Below, one piece after another: positions 28,931 through 38,434 of a stretch of DNA of 64,000 bases. How positions within the stretch are numbered: the stretch's first letter is position 1; each line of letters starts with the position of its first letter. The notes beneath the pieces are model-generated. The model ran no database searches. It saw only the letters and a program-made list of their open reading frames with translations, and was not told the DNA's origin. The DNA is from Bin55 sp965205965 (GTDB lineage: Bacteria > Pseudomonadota > Gammaproteobacteria > Pseudomonadales > Azotimanducaceae). The stretch covers positions 1-64,000 of the forward strand of contig CBDBHT010000006.1 in NCBI GenBank assembly GCA_965205965.1. Direction: 5' to 3'. The translations under genes were made by a program, and so were the position numbers.

Positions 28931-31900
28931 TTATTGTTTCCGTCCCGGTGATGAACCGACATATCCGACTACCCGCAGGGAAACGGCGTGTTCATTGTTT
29001 CCGTCTCGTCCTTGGCGTCGTTCGCCTTCTAGGTGTACTTCGAACTGATTGTTCCGGGTAAAGCGACTGCCGGCACGATAAGATTGCACTACCCCGCTGG
29101 TGTATGTGGCATAGGGCGTTAATATGCCACTGCGGCACCAGAAACCGTAGCCCAGTTCCGCTGACACTTGGCTACCGCGATTGATGTTCCACGCACCGAC
29201 GGAGGATAGTCCTTCTTTCCACAGTCGTTGCACGCTGCTGGAAGCAATGCCTGAGACGGGCTTCACTTGCAACGCTAAACCAAGATTGTCGGCACCTGGG
29301 TCAATTTGAATAAGTCCATTTAGACCCCATTTGTCCGGTGTATCACCGACCATTACGCGGCCGTGCGTCTCTAGGGTCAAGCCAATCGCCGGATAAACGT
29401 GAGACACGCCAACACCAATTTCCGCTCCTAAACTGTCGTCAACGAAACCTCCATCCCGCCGTGCGCCTAGTTCCAGCGACGTCGTGAGAGAGTGCCCGGA
29501 GTCGAAGAGGCGGTGATAGGACCCCGTCAACATCAGACGAATGCGTGAAGCGTCGGCAGTCGCTGCGTTAATCAGTCCGTTGTGTTCGATATCCACTCGC
29601 GCTAGCATAGCGTCACCTTGGAGGTGTAAACTTACTTGTCTGTGTACGTTACTATTCGACACTAACTTGCTACGTCCCCCAACGGAGAGGCCGTGCATTG
29701 CAAGATCGCTTGATTGCTCGGCCCGGCCTTCATCGGCGATGGCCACGTCCCCTCGCCCCTGACCAAAGGCTCCCCACAGGGCGGTACCGTTGGACTGCCA
29801 ACCCACATACGGGTGAATACTAGTCAGAGTACTCTCGTAGTATCCAGTACCTGCATCCGCCAGATCGTCGTAGTTGAACTCCCCGTACGACCAGGATGCC
29901 GATAGTCCCGCCAATGCGTTCGGCCTGAGCAGCGTATCGATACCTAGTTGCGTATTCATCAAGCCGCCTTTCCAAGAGAGACTATCATGGTTGCCATCCA
30001 ACGAGTTGTAGCCGCCTTGGGCCCATATTGTCGTTGTGTCCGTCCATGATCTTGCTTTGGTGCGCAGCGGGAAACGTAAAGCCCGAGCAGGCAGCAGCTG
30101 TAGCGGATGGAAAGTTCTAGTGGAAGGCTGACCGGTGATCGCTAACAACGTCTCCAACCAACTCGTCTGACTGTTCCAACGGAAACTCTGCGTATGTGCA
30201 TCTGCATGGGACGACATGGCCTCCAGTCGCCTCGCTACAGTAGTATTGATGTTTTCCATGAGACCGAGTGCGTGCCGACCGAGGATTTCTTGATTCAGGC
30301 GGTTCATACGAATGCTGGCTGCCTTGTCGTCATCCGTAAACATCACTGTCGCCGATGCCGGCGAACCTGCTTCGACGGACGCTGGTAGCACACCGAAGGT
30401 GATGATCAGCGTTTCGTCCTCGGCATTGTTGTCGTCCTGCATGGCCATCAAAGTGAAGGATGAGGAGGAATCACCGCGCACAAATAGCAGGGTGGACGGC
30501 ATGTTCTCCACACTGGCTGTTTCCGTGCTGACGATGGGAATTTCCACGATACGGTCCGCTGCGGGCGACAGCGTGACCGTGATAGTAGTTGTACCACCTT
30601 CGTCCACAGTGTAATCATGCGCGTCGAAACTCGCTTGAAGCACGGCGATGTCAGTCGTACCGAAGCTCGTGGGAGACCAGGGGCCGATCCCCTCGTCGTT
30701 CATTGCACGCACCTGCGTCTCGTAGGTTCGATTAGAGTCCAACCTGTGAATCGTAGCGGTGACCTGCGTTATCGGTGGAATCAATGCAAGCCACTTTTCG
30801 TCGTCACGTATGCGATATTCCACATCGTAGCTCGAAATCGGGGGGCCGGTGTTTTCGGGTGCCGCCCAAGTGACATGAAGCGCACTGCTGCCAGCTGCGG
30901 CCACGACAGGCGCGATGGGGGCGCGAGGCGGTTCATTTACATCGATTACCTTGACGGTCACCGACTGCTGATCAGTTTCACTTTCGGGGTCTGCCGCAGT
31001 CACTATCAACGCGTGTGTTGTTTGTACTTCAAAATTGAGGTCGGCATTCGCACTCACGGTGATTTGTCCGGTCTCCGTGTCAATACGGAACAGTGCCGCA
31101 TCGCCTCCCGTCAGGGAATATGTCAGCGTGTCGCCATCCTGATCCACCGCCGTTACCGGGTCCCCAGCCGGACTTCCGGCGGCCGAGTTCTCGGCTATCT
31201 CTCGTATTGCCGTTTCGTTAGGGAACATGGGCCGATCGTTGACGTCCGTGACGTCGACCGTGACCGACACATCCGCGGTTGCCCCCCTTCCGTCATCGGC
31301 CCCCACTGTCAGGGTATAGGTCATGCGCGTCTCGAAGTCGAGTTCGGTATCCTCGCCCACGGTGATCTGCCCGGTCTCCGCATCGATACGGAACAGTGCC
31401 GCATCGCCTCCCGTCAGGGAATATGTCAGCGTGTCGCCATCCTGATCCACCGCCGTTACCGGATCGCCAATCGGGCTTCCGGCGGCCGAGTTCTCGGCTA
31501 TCTCCCGTATTGCCGTTTCGTTAGGGAACATGGGCCGATCGTTGACGTCCGTGACGTTGATCGTGACGGACACGTCCGCGGTCGCCCCCCTCCCGTCGTC
31601 GGCCACTACCTTTAGGGTGTAAGTCATGCGCGTTTCGAAGTCGAGTTCGGTGCCCTCACCCACGGTGATCTGCCCGGTCTCCGCATCGATACGGAACAGT
31701 GCTGCATCGTCCCCCGCCAGAGAATACGTCAACGGGTCTCCGTCCTGGTCTACCGCCGCTATCGGATCACCAATCGGGCTTCCGGTGGCCGAGTTCTCGG
31801 CTATTTCCAATGCCACTGTTTCGTCAGGAAACGAGGGTTTGTCATTAACGTCCGTGACGTTGATCGTGACCGTCATATCTGTGGTCGCTCCCTTTCCGTC

Positions 31901-33817
31901 GTCGGCCACCACCGCCGGGGCATAGGTCGTACGCGTTTCGAAGTCGAGTTCGGTATCCTCTCCCACGGTGATTTGCCCGGTCTCCGCATCGATATGGAAC
32001 AGTGCCGCATCGCCTCCTGTCAGCGAATACGTCAGCGTGTCGCCATCCTGATCCATCGCCGTTACCGGATCGCCAATCGAGCTTCCGGCGGCCGAGTTCT
32101 CGGCTATCTCACGGATCGGCATTTCGTCAAGAAACACAGGTCTATCGTTGGCGTCCGTGACGTTGAGCGTGACCGGCACATCTGCAGTTGCTCCCTTCCC
32201 GTCGTCGACCATCACAGTCAGAGTATAGGTCGTGCGCATTTCGAAATCGAGTTCGGTGTTCTTGCCCACAGCGATCTGCCCAGTTTGGGTATCGATGTGG
32301 AACAGTGCTGCATCAGTGCCCGCCAGAGAGTACGTCAACGGGTCGTCGTCCTGGTCCACCGCCGCTACCGGATTACCAATCGGGCTTCCGGCGGCTGAGT
32401 TCTCGGCTATCTCCCGAACCACCGTTTCATCAGGAAATGCGGGACTGTCGTTGACATCCGTGACGTTGATCATAACCGGAATGTCTGTGGCTGCTCCCTT
32501 TCCGTCGTTAGCCACCACCATCAGGGCATAGGTCATGCGCGTTTCGAAGTCGAATTCGGTATCCTCTCCCACGGTGATCTGCCCGGTCTCCTCATTGATA
32601 CGAAACAGTGCTGCATCGGTGCCCGCTAGGGAGTACGTCAACGTGTCTCCGTCCTGGTCCGTCGCCGCTACCGGATCGCCAACCAAGCTTCCGTGTGTTG
32701 AGTGCTCGGCTATCTCCCGGCTTGCCGTTTCGTTAGGAAACACAGGTCTATCGTTGGCGTCCGTGACGTTGATGGTGATCAAAACGTTCGCACTCTTGCC
32801 GCGGCTATCCTGAGCCGTGACCCGTACAGCGAGCTTGGGTTTGGTCTCAAAGTCAAGCTGCTCACCTTCTCCCACCGTGATTTGCCCGCTTGTCTCGTCG
32901 ATGGCGAATAGTGCCGCGTCGGTGCCGGAGAGGGCATAGGTGACCTTGTCCACGTCCGTGGCGACCACCGGAAGACCTACCGCCTCGCCGGGAGCGGCAG
33001 CCTCGGAGATCGTACGTGACTTGCTCTCACCAAACCTCGGAGGTTTGTTTGGTTTGTTCGGTGGTTGCGGTGGTTGCGGTGGTTGCGGTGGTTGCGGTGG
33101 TTGCGGTGGTTGTCCTGGACGAGTCCAATTAGAGTGGTTATTAACACGCGTTCTGAATGGCTGTACTTTATTGCTAGTGAGATCCTGAAGCGCGTTGCCA
33201 TTGTACTCAATCATGATATCTGATCCAGCATACACGATCTCGTCCAGGACAATGACGAGAGTCGTGTTGGTGCGGAAGGATACTTCTCCCTTTTCAACAC
33301 TGCTTCCATCAACTTCTACAACGAACCGATCTGCGCCAGGTGTCGATGCTGAATCCCCTGCGAGGGGCTCGCTAAATTCAATCTCGAGATTTCGGCCGTT
33401 TGAAAGAACTTCTGTATATTGCAAACGGGGGATTCGATCCACTAGGGTTACCTCTGCTGGATTGGATTCAGGACCTACGCCAACCGCGTTCACTGCGCGA
33501 ACTTCGAAGATGTAGGTTACGTCATATTCCAAGTCACTAGTCACGCCATAACCGCTCTCGCCGGACCTACCATTAACACTCGTATTGGTCCACTGACCGA
33601 ACGTCCCTGCTGCTGGTTTCTTGCGGTACTGGTATATAATGATAGTACTGCCGCCGTCTCCTTGTATATTCCATATTAGTACGACAAGGAGTTCACCTCC
33701 TATTGCTCGGAGATTTGTCGGTGCTTCCGGTACGCTTTGCGCGTTCGCATGAAGAGCTGGTAAGATCGCCATTATTAGCAAGCAACATCTTGCTATTGCT
33801 TTCCGGAATCTATTCAT
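28931..33817 (-). CDS. large outer-membrane protein with cadherin-like repeats and a C-terminal beta-barrel
   Basis: An open frame extends to 34018, but Met at 33817 is followed by a signal peptide (MNRFRKAIARCCLL, cleavage likely after ANA). That start is preferred and gives 1628 residues. Domains in order: fibronectin III; a SwmB-like segment; a PPQ-repeat linker; seven cadherin-type repeats of about 101 residues, each with DxDGDTLTYSL, LDFE and VTDVND calcium-type motifs; fibronectin III; a Calx-beta-like domain (TVDEGGTTTITVTLSP); and a C-terminal region of about 370 residues with alternating beta-strands typical of an autotransporter-like barrel. It probably displays an adhesive calcium-stabilised stalk on the cell surface. 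Repeats 4-7 are nearly identical, which points to recent expansion by recombination. It stands alone between IS remnants. Confidence 0.85.
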   Translation of the reverse strand: MNRFRKAIARCCLLIMAILPALHANAQSVPEAPTNLRAIGGELLVVLIWNIQGDGGSTIIIYQYRKKPAAGTFGQWTNTSVNGRSGESGYGVTSDLEYDVTYIFEVRAVNAVGVGPESNPAEVTLVDRIPRLQYTEVLSNGRNLEIEFSEPLAGDSASTPGADRFVVEVDGSSVEKGEVSFRTNTTLVIVLDEIVYAGSDIMIEYNGNALQDLTSNKVQPFRTRVNNHSNWTRPGQPPQPPQPPQPPQPPQPPNKPNKPPRFGESKSRTISEAAAPGEAVGLPVVATDVDKVTYALSGTDAALFAIDETSGQITVGEGEQLDFETKPKLAVRVTAQDSRGKSANVLITINVTDANDRPVFPNETASREIAEHSTHGSLVGDPVAATDQDGDTLTYSLAGTDAALFRINEETGQITVGEDTEFDFETRMTYALMVVANDGKGAATDIPVMINVTDVNDSPAFPDETVVREIAENSAAGSPIGNPVAAVDQDDDPLTYSLAGTDAALFHIDTQTGQIAVGKNTELDFEMRTTYTLTVMVDDGKGATADVPVTLNVTDANDRPVFLDEMPIREIAENSAAGSSIGDPVTAMDQDGDTLTYSLTGGDAALFHIDAETGQITVGEDTELDFETRTTYAPAVVADDGKGATTDMTVTINVTDVNDKPSFPDETVALEIAENSATGSPIGDPIAAVDQDGDPLTYSLAGDDAALFRIDAETGQITVGEGTELDFETRMTYTLKVVADDGRGATADVSVTINVTDVNDRPMFPNETAIREIAENSAAGSPIGDPVTAVDQDGDTLTYSLTGGDAALFRIDAETGQITVGEDTELDFETRMTYTLTVGADDGRGATADVSVTVDVTDVNDRPMFPNETAIREIAENSAAGSPAGDPVTAVDQDGDTLTYSLTGGDAALFRIDTETGQITVSANADLNFEVQTTHALIVTAADPESETDQQSVTVKVIDVNEPPRAPIAPVVAAAGSSALHVTWAAPENTGPPISSYDVEYRIRDDEKWLALIPPITQVTATIHRLDSNRTYETQVRAMNDEGIGPWSPTSFGTTDIAVLQASFDAHDYTVDEGGTTTITVTLSPAADRIVEIPIVSTETASVENMPSTLLFVRGDSSSSFTLMAMQDDNNAEDETLIITFGVLPASVEAGSPASATVMFTDDDKAASIRMNRLNQEILGRHALGLMENINTTVARRLEAMSSHADAHTQSFRWNSQTSWLETLLAITGQPSTRTFHPLQLLPARALRFPLRTKARSWTDTTTIWAQGGYNSLDGNHDSLSWKGGLMNTQLGIDTLLRPNALAGLSASWSYGEFNYDDLADAGTGYYESTLTSIHPYVGWQSNGTALWGAFGQGRGDVAIADEGRAEQSSDLAMHGLSVGGRSKLVSNSNVHRQVSLHLQGDAMLARVDIEHNGLINAATADASRIRLMLTGSYHRLFDSGHSLTTSLELGARRDGGFVDDSLGAEIGVGVSHVYPAIGLTLETHGRVMVGDTPDKWGLNGLIQIDPGADNLGLALQVKPVSGIASSSVQRLWKEGLSSVGAWNINRGSQVSAELGYGFWCRSGILTPYATYTSGVVQSYRAGSRFTRNNQFEVHLEGERRQGRDGNNEHAVSLRVVGYVGSSPGRKQ
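33061..33114 (-). repeat. six 9-bp tandem repeats coding for the PPQ linker
   Basis: GTGGTTGCG is repeated five times, followed by GTGGTTGTC. On the minus strand this encodes a Pro-Pro-Gln linker in the surface protein. Because the unit is 9 bp, gain or loss of copies keeps the frame and only changes stalk length. Confidence 0.8.
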
Positions 33818-34456
33818 TTGATTCACGTAGAAGCGACCCCTTGGCTTCACGTACAGCCGCGTATATTCCGCCCTACCGTCATAAAACCACCTGATCAGCA
33901 GACGCGTTATCTCGAAAGGCGTGCTTGTTGTCGGAGAGATTCGGTGCTTGGACCGGCGGTGTTGCCGAATGTGCCGGAAAGAATGCTGGTTTAGGATCGT
34001 TTTAAACTGCCTTACCATAGCAGGTTTCCCCTAGGAGTTAGATGGTTATGATTCCCTTCAAACCATCGAAAGGAACTAATTGATTTATTTACCTTATAAT
34101 TTTTATCTTCTTGCTCTTTCCTTGCAGTACTGTGTTAGAGGACACAAGTATACATATCAAGTCTACGAGTGTAAATATAGTTTAAAAAATTCCAACTCCA
34201 TAATCTAGCAGTGTTGTTGGTAAATCTGAGCAAAAACTATCTAGTGTCTGGGGAACCCCGTTTTACGACGGGTTTAAGCCACTCGATGGTATCCGCGATC
34301 ATACCATTTGGGGATCATTACGGCGGATGATTTGGTCGCAGGGGTTCAGCAAGTGCGGATAACGTCCTCCGGCTCGACGTCGGGGCGTACGGGGTCCGTC
34401 CCAAAAGGGGCTGAAATTGCGGATATTCGAGGACGACTGGGTCGCTAGACGATGGG
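33818..34456. other. gap between surface protein gene and IS4 remnant
   Basis: This includes the likely leader and promoter of the surface protein gene (minus strand) and an AT-rich stretch near 34080-34200. Around 34240-34456 the composition becomes GC-rich and probably belongs to the degraded left part of the IS4-type element. No complete gene is visible. Confidence 0.4.
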
Positions 34457-35584
34457 GTGACGCGTGCGATGGTACCTCCCTCCGCGCCGCACGTTGCTGC
34501 AGTAACCGTTCGAGCCGATGCCCGATCGGGGCCCAATGGCATTCGGTTTGAGAAAAATCGATCTGCGCCTTTGAGGGTTTTCTATAACCCATTGATTGAC
34601 TGGGACTTGTTTCTGTTTTTTGGAGTGTTCAAAAAAGGGGTTACGTTGCGACATTTTTTTTGGCAAACTATGCTGTATGGAATTGTTTCGGACGGAAAGT
34701 GGATGGGTTCGAGAATCGTGGATCTGAAGTCGATCACATTTTGTGGCAGGCGGCTGACCCGCCGTCGGATTTCGGACATTCAGAGGACGGTGGAGCTGTT
34801 TCCGTCCTTGAGTCGCGATGAACTGGCTTCGGCCATCTGCAGTCATCTTGGCTGGCGGACGCCGAAGGGCGGGGAAAGCCCTGGATCCTGTCTACGGATG
34901 CTGCACGTGCACGTGATCCGGGGACTGCATGCGGTGTTCGGGATAAAGCGGAAAACCGGTGCCGACATCGACCATTTCATCCCCGGCGATCGAGAGGATG
35001 TGGTGATGGAGATCGCCTCCCGCAAAGGCACACTCGCCACCTGTGGTGCACACTGCCTTCGGCTGGTGAAATACCTCGTCGGCAAAACGGTCTTCATCCT
35101 CGGAACCACCCTGCTGGATTCGAAGCAATACACCATCCCGCAACTGGCGGAGCGGTATCGCGCAAGATGGGGCGTGGAAGAATGGTACAAGGTGTCCAAA
35201 CAACGGATGGAGGTGGAAGACTTCCATGGACCAAGCGAGCGGGGAGTGCAACAGAAACTCTATGCCGGCTTCCCCCTGAACGCCATGACCCGGCGGTTCT
35301 CCGGTCACGGCGACCATCGATGGAACGAAAGCCCGCACGAACATGGCAAGTGCCGCGCAAGCAGACCCATTTCAAGCACGGACTGGCGATGGTGGAGGCC
35401 GACATCGAGAGCCCTGTTGCTGAAGCAGGCATCCGCGCTACAGGAAACGGTCACTCAGGTGGTTCGCGACATCATCCGATGCCGACAACGACTCCGGCCC
35501 GGCAGATCCTTCGAACGACGATCCCGAAAACCCGTGAAGATGTGGCAGCGAGGGAGAAGACTGCAAGCAAAAACTGCTGATTAA
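34457..35584 (+). pseudogene. IS4-family transposase, internally deleted and frameshifted
   Basis: An N-terminal piece (from about MGSRIVDLKSI) has the segment FPSLSRDELASAICSHLGW found at the start of many IS4-type transposases. Sequence then jumps to the C-terminal core, with YRARWGVEEWYKVSK carrying the Y-(2)-R-(3)-E-(6)-K signature of IS4. Downstream the frame shifts at least twice. KHGLAMVEADIE lies in another frame, then ALLLKQASALQ is back in this one. The region between the two pieces that should hold catalytic Asp residues is missing. It is not functional. Confidence 0.75.
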
Positions 35585-35672
35585 CTCAACATAGGACTGG
35601 CATTCCATACAGGGGTGAAGGATACTTCCTTAAACGAATGACAATAATCACTAAACGAATGCCATTGGATCG

Positions 35673-35822
35673 GGGCCCGGCCCGCGCGCGATGATCAAGA
35701 GTATTCGTACTGTTGACCGCATAAGTTCCCTGCGCCCGGCCCGCGCGCGCGATGATCAAGAATGGTGATAATCTCACAGATATAGACGTCCTTAGCCCGG
35801 CCCGCGCACGCGATGATCAAGA
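35673..35822. CRISPR. short CRISPR-like array, three repeats and two 33-nt spacers
   Basis: Repeat 2 (35734-35761) and repeat 3 (35795-35822) are 28 nt and differ at one base. Repeat 1 (about 35675-35700) lacks one CG pair. All share GCCCGGCCCGCG at the start and ATGATCAAGA at the end. The two spacers (35701-35733 and 35762-35794) are unrelated to each other and both exactly 33 nt. The period of 61 equals that of type I-E arrays, and CCCGCGCGCGCG with ATGATC recalls I-E repeats, but the usual GGG arm of the palindrome is absent. No cas gene lies in the window. The third repeat abuts an ISNCY-type transposase remnant, so a transposon-derived repeat is the alternative. Confidence 0.45.
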
Positions 35823-35975
35823 TGCCCACGGTGCGTTCGAAGCCCTGCTGACCATGCGTGCGCACCCGGTCCAGGCCATGACATCCAACGCATGGATCGC
35901 CGATTCCACGCCCAGATTCCGCTGACGTCGCGCCACGAACGATGCTGCCCCTTCCCGGCGGTCTGCGCCGTAGCA
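35823..35975 (-). pseudogene. C-terminal remnant of an ISNCY-type transposase
   Basis: Two minus-strand frames together give RRQRNLGVESAIHALD followed, after a frameshift, by CHGLDRVRTHGQQGFERTVG. This is the typical tail VESAIxxLExHGLDRxxxxGxxGFxRxVALxV of ISNCY-type transposases. The rest of the gene is absent. One end carries the GTCTGCGCCGTAG sequence (35961-35973) that recurs inverted at 36091 and 28871. Confidence 0.65.
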
Positions 35976-36312
35976 ACGTAGGAATGCTCTTTAGTAGGAA
36001 AGATCTATCTAAAATACGTATTAATGAACCATGAAATTTTAACTCTGAGTTGTTTACAAACTATCCATCCTAAAAATTACCAAAAATTTTCTACGGCGCA
36101 GACTGCCGAGCTCGGCTGGCCTCCGTGCCACGCCGGTTCGCCGGCAGTGCGACGTGCTCCAGCATGGAGGCTGGTTGCCGGGACGGTGAACCCCTGGTCG
36201 AAACGGCGTCCGCGCAACTCCAGATACTGCGCCTGGCACGCCGCTACTGGTGGAACCGCCACATCCACGTCGTCGCCATGCCACCGCAAGTGCCAACCCA
36301 GGATGCAGGATG
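35976..36312. other. GC-rich decayed stretch
   Basis: This contains the CTACGGCGCAGAC repeat at 36091-36103 and several overlapping short open frames without a family signature. It is probably transposon debris. Confidence 0.4.
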
Positions 36313-36519
36313 CAGCAATTCCCCGTATAGCCTAAACTCCGCTATTAGTCTGGACTTTCCAGATTGGGTTTCGCGATAATGGAGGCAATATCGGTACCCG
36401 AAGCCCGTCTCAATGCACGACGAAATGCTGTATGGAATTCCTGAAAACGCCGATTTCCCGTACCAAAACACGGAACGACCGACACCAAGTCTAAATTAAA
36501 ACTATACGGGGAATTGCTG
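36313..36519. mobile_element. 207-bp inverted-repeat element (family 3)
   Basis: CAGCAATTCCCCGTATAG at 36313-36330 is repeated as its exact reverse complement at 36502-36519. The 171 bases between contain no gene. Perfect 18-bp terminal repeats around a short non-coding core fit a miniature transposable element. No clear target duplication was found. Only one copy is in the window. Confidence 0.6.
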
Positions 36520-37213
36520 GCATTGAGGGTAGAGGCGTCTTTTCCTCCATCACGGAATATAGCACTTGGATAGCTGCTAAAGCCGTTTCTGGGCTGATTC
36601 TACTGTGCACCACATGAATCCCAGTCGTTCCCTAAAGCTAGCAGTGAGTTGAGTGAATTGACCGCTTTTGGAAGTCAAGCAGGTAATCTGCCGTCAATTT
36701 CTATCTTATGCTTTAGCTCATCAGACACTCTTGTTGCTTGCTGAACCCGCCATATATGGTTTGACGGATCCAGTTCATCCTGAAGTGTACCGAATGGAGG
36801 ATCAAGCCATTGTGGTTCCCTATAGGGTAGAGCCGTACAGGTAATACTTTTCTTGACAGTATGCCTCAATAGCGATCATTTTGTGCGTCCCAAGAACTTG
36901 TGCATGTCAGACGCCGTTACTGATGTAAATCCGCGAACCATCATTTCCCGCCCTCTATAATCTATAAAAGCTAACGCTCACTCTTTACTCTGTTTAGTTG
37001 GTGCACAGCGTGCTGTAATACCTATGGCGAGTATTAGCTTGTTATCCGATAAGCGAAACGCAAGCTGAGCTGATATATAGCCTCCCTATTCTATACAGGA
37101 CACCGCATGCAGTTGTTAACCCGGCAAGTGCCTTGTTCTCTGAGTCAAGTCCCACTCGAAATAAACTGTCTGTGCAACAAAATTAAATCGAGACGCTTCA
37201 ATACGTCTTTAGC
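36520..37213. other. gap with no supported gene
   Basis: A 64-codon minus-strand frame (36675-36869) reads somewhat protein-like but has no ribosome site or motif. The region downstream of the AlbA_2 gene shows no obvious terminator. Otherwise nothing is seen. Confidence 0.4.
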
Positions 37214-38434
37214 TCACGTCCCGCCGTGTAGCAGCCTCACCACAAATCGTTCTTCTTGCTCGAACAATTCTGGATCAGTTCCATTGTGCTCATACATTCC
37301 CCGAACGATCTTTCGGGGAACTCCCATACCCATGTGTTCTAGATAACCGTAGTCTCTCATTACATCCTTTAAAAGCTGGTTTCGTGCGGACCTCACGCCA
37401 GCACGCATACGTTCAGGCGTTACACCGTTTAGAAGTTTACCGGGTGAAATCGCTTCCAGTCGGTCTTGGTATATTGCCAGCTCTATGTCGGTGTTGGTAA
37501 GTAGGTAATCTCTATGCACAAGCGCATTGACTACAGTTTCTCGGACCGCCTCGCGTGGATACGCGGGTCGGTCTACGCGACGGCCGCCGTCGTTGATGGT
37601 GGTGGTCCTAGAGGTATTACGTTGTACGAACTCCAGTGCTTGTTCAACCAATCCCGATTCTAAAATATTGCCGTCTTGATCTAGAAGCGGCGTCATGGGG
37701 CCACGCAATACCTGTCGTTCATTCGCTTCGTAGTCTTTCTCAGTTCCCGTATAGGCTACCGCGTCTATACCTGCTTGTGGAAGAAACCGATTGGGCGTCG
37801 TACCGAAAAGCAACATCCCAGACAAGGACACTACTTCTTCCACCATAATTTCGGTGTTTTCCAGCAATTTTCCCCAACCCATTTCATCGCCAAGTTGCGG
37901 TACGCTCTGCTCACGTACATTTTCGAAATAATTACTCAGTCTACGACGATCCAAATTATTGATCGTCGAGCCGGATATAGGTCGAAGGTCGGCGCGCAGC
38001 ATGCCACGTTGCTGAAATAATCTACTAAGTTCTTGTGGTGTCGGTTCGCGGCTTTGGGACCCCACACGAATAAAGTACGTGTGTTTATGGTGATGCCACT
38101 GACTATGAACATCAAAGCCACGTTTAACTTGCACGACGGCTACATTTCTACCTGGCTTAATATCTCGGATTGTTTCAAAATACGGAACAATGGCGGGACG
38201 GATTTTATCCCGGCATGACGTCATCACCCATTCCTCTAATTTTTCACGCTGTGTACCTACGATTTGTCCATTATCATCTACGCCCAATAACACCGTCCCC
38301 CCGTCGAGATTCGAAAACGCGACTAGCTCTTTTGCAAGATCGTGGTTTTGTAAAACATCGCGCTTAAACTCCATACTGGAATTTTCCCCGTTCGCAATAA
38401 ATTCCAATAATTCTGACTTTGTAATCACAATCAA
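37214..38434 (-). CDS. AlbA_2 (Schlafen-type) putative DNA-binding protein
   Basis: The 406-residue product starts with an AlbA_2 domain, SSMEFKRDVLQN then ELVAFSNLDGGTVLLGVDDN (about residues 19-55), as in bacterial RecG-like and Schlafen-related proteins. The C-terminal half resembles the ATPase/helicase-C-like region of this family (REAVRETVVNALVHRDYL, GVRSARNQLL, GYLEHMGMG). Its start codon overlaps the stop of the PHP-ATPase gene upstream by four bases, so the two form one translational unit. Such pairs occur in phage-defence islands. A role in sensing or cutting foreign nucleic acid together with the ATPase is inference. Confidence 0.8.
   Translation of the reverse strand: MIVITKSELLEFIANGENSSMEFKRDVLQNHDLAKELVAFSNLDGGTVLLGVDDNGQIVGTQREKLEEWVMTSCRDKIRPAIVPYFETIRDIKPGRNVAVVQVKRGFDVHSQWHHHKHTYFIRVGSQSREPTPQELSRLFQQRGMLRADLRPISGSTINNLDRRRLSNYFENVREQSVPQLGDEMGWGKLLENTEIMVEEVVSLSGMLLFGTTPNRFLPQAGIDAVAYTGTEKDYEANERQVLRGPMTPLLDQDGNILESGLVEQALEFVQRNTSRTTTINDGGRRVDRPAYPREAVRETVVNALVHRDYLLTNTDIELAIYQDRLEAISPGKLLNGVTPERMRAGVRSARNQLLKDVMRDYGYLEHMGMGVPRKIVRGMYEHNGTDPELFEQEERFVVRLLHGGT

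Noticed and set aside
30617..31615. 332-codon plus-strand frame opposite the cadherin repeats
   Set aside because: It arises from repeated DNA antisense to the surface protein, and its sequence is itself periodic with the same repeat.
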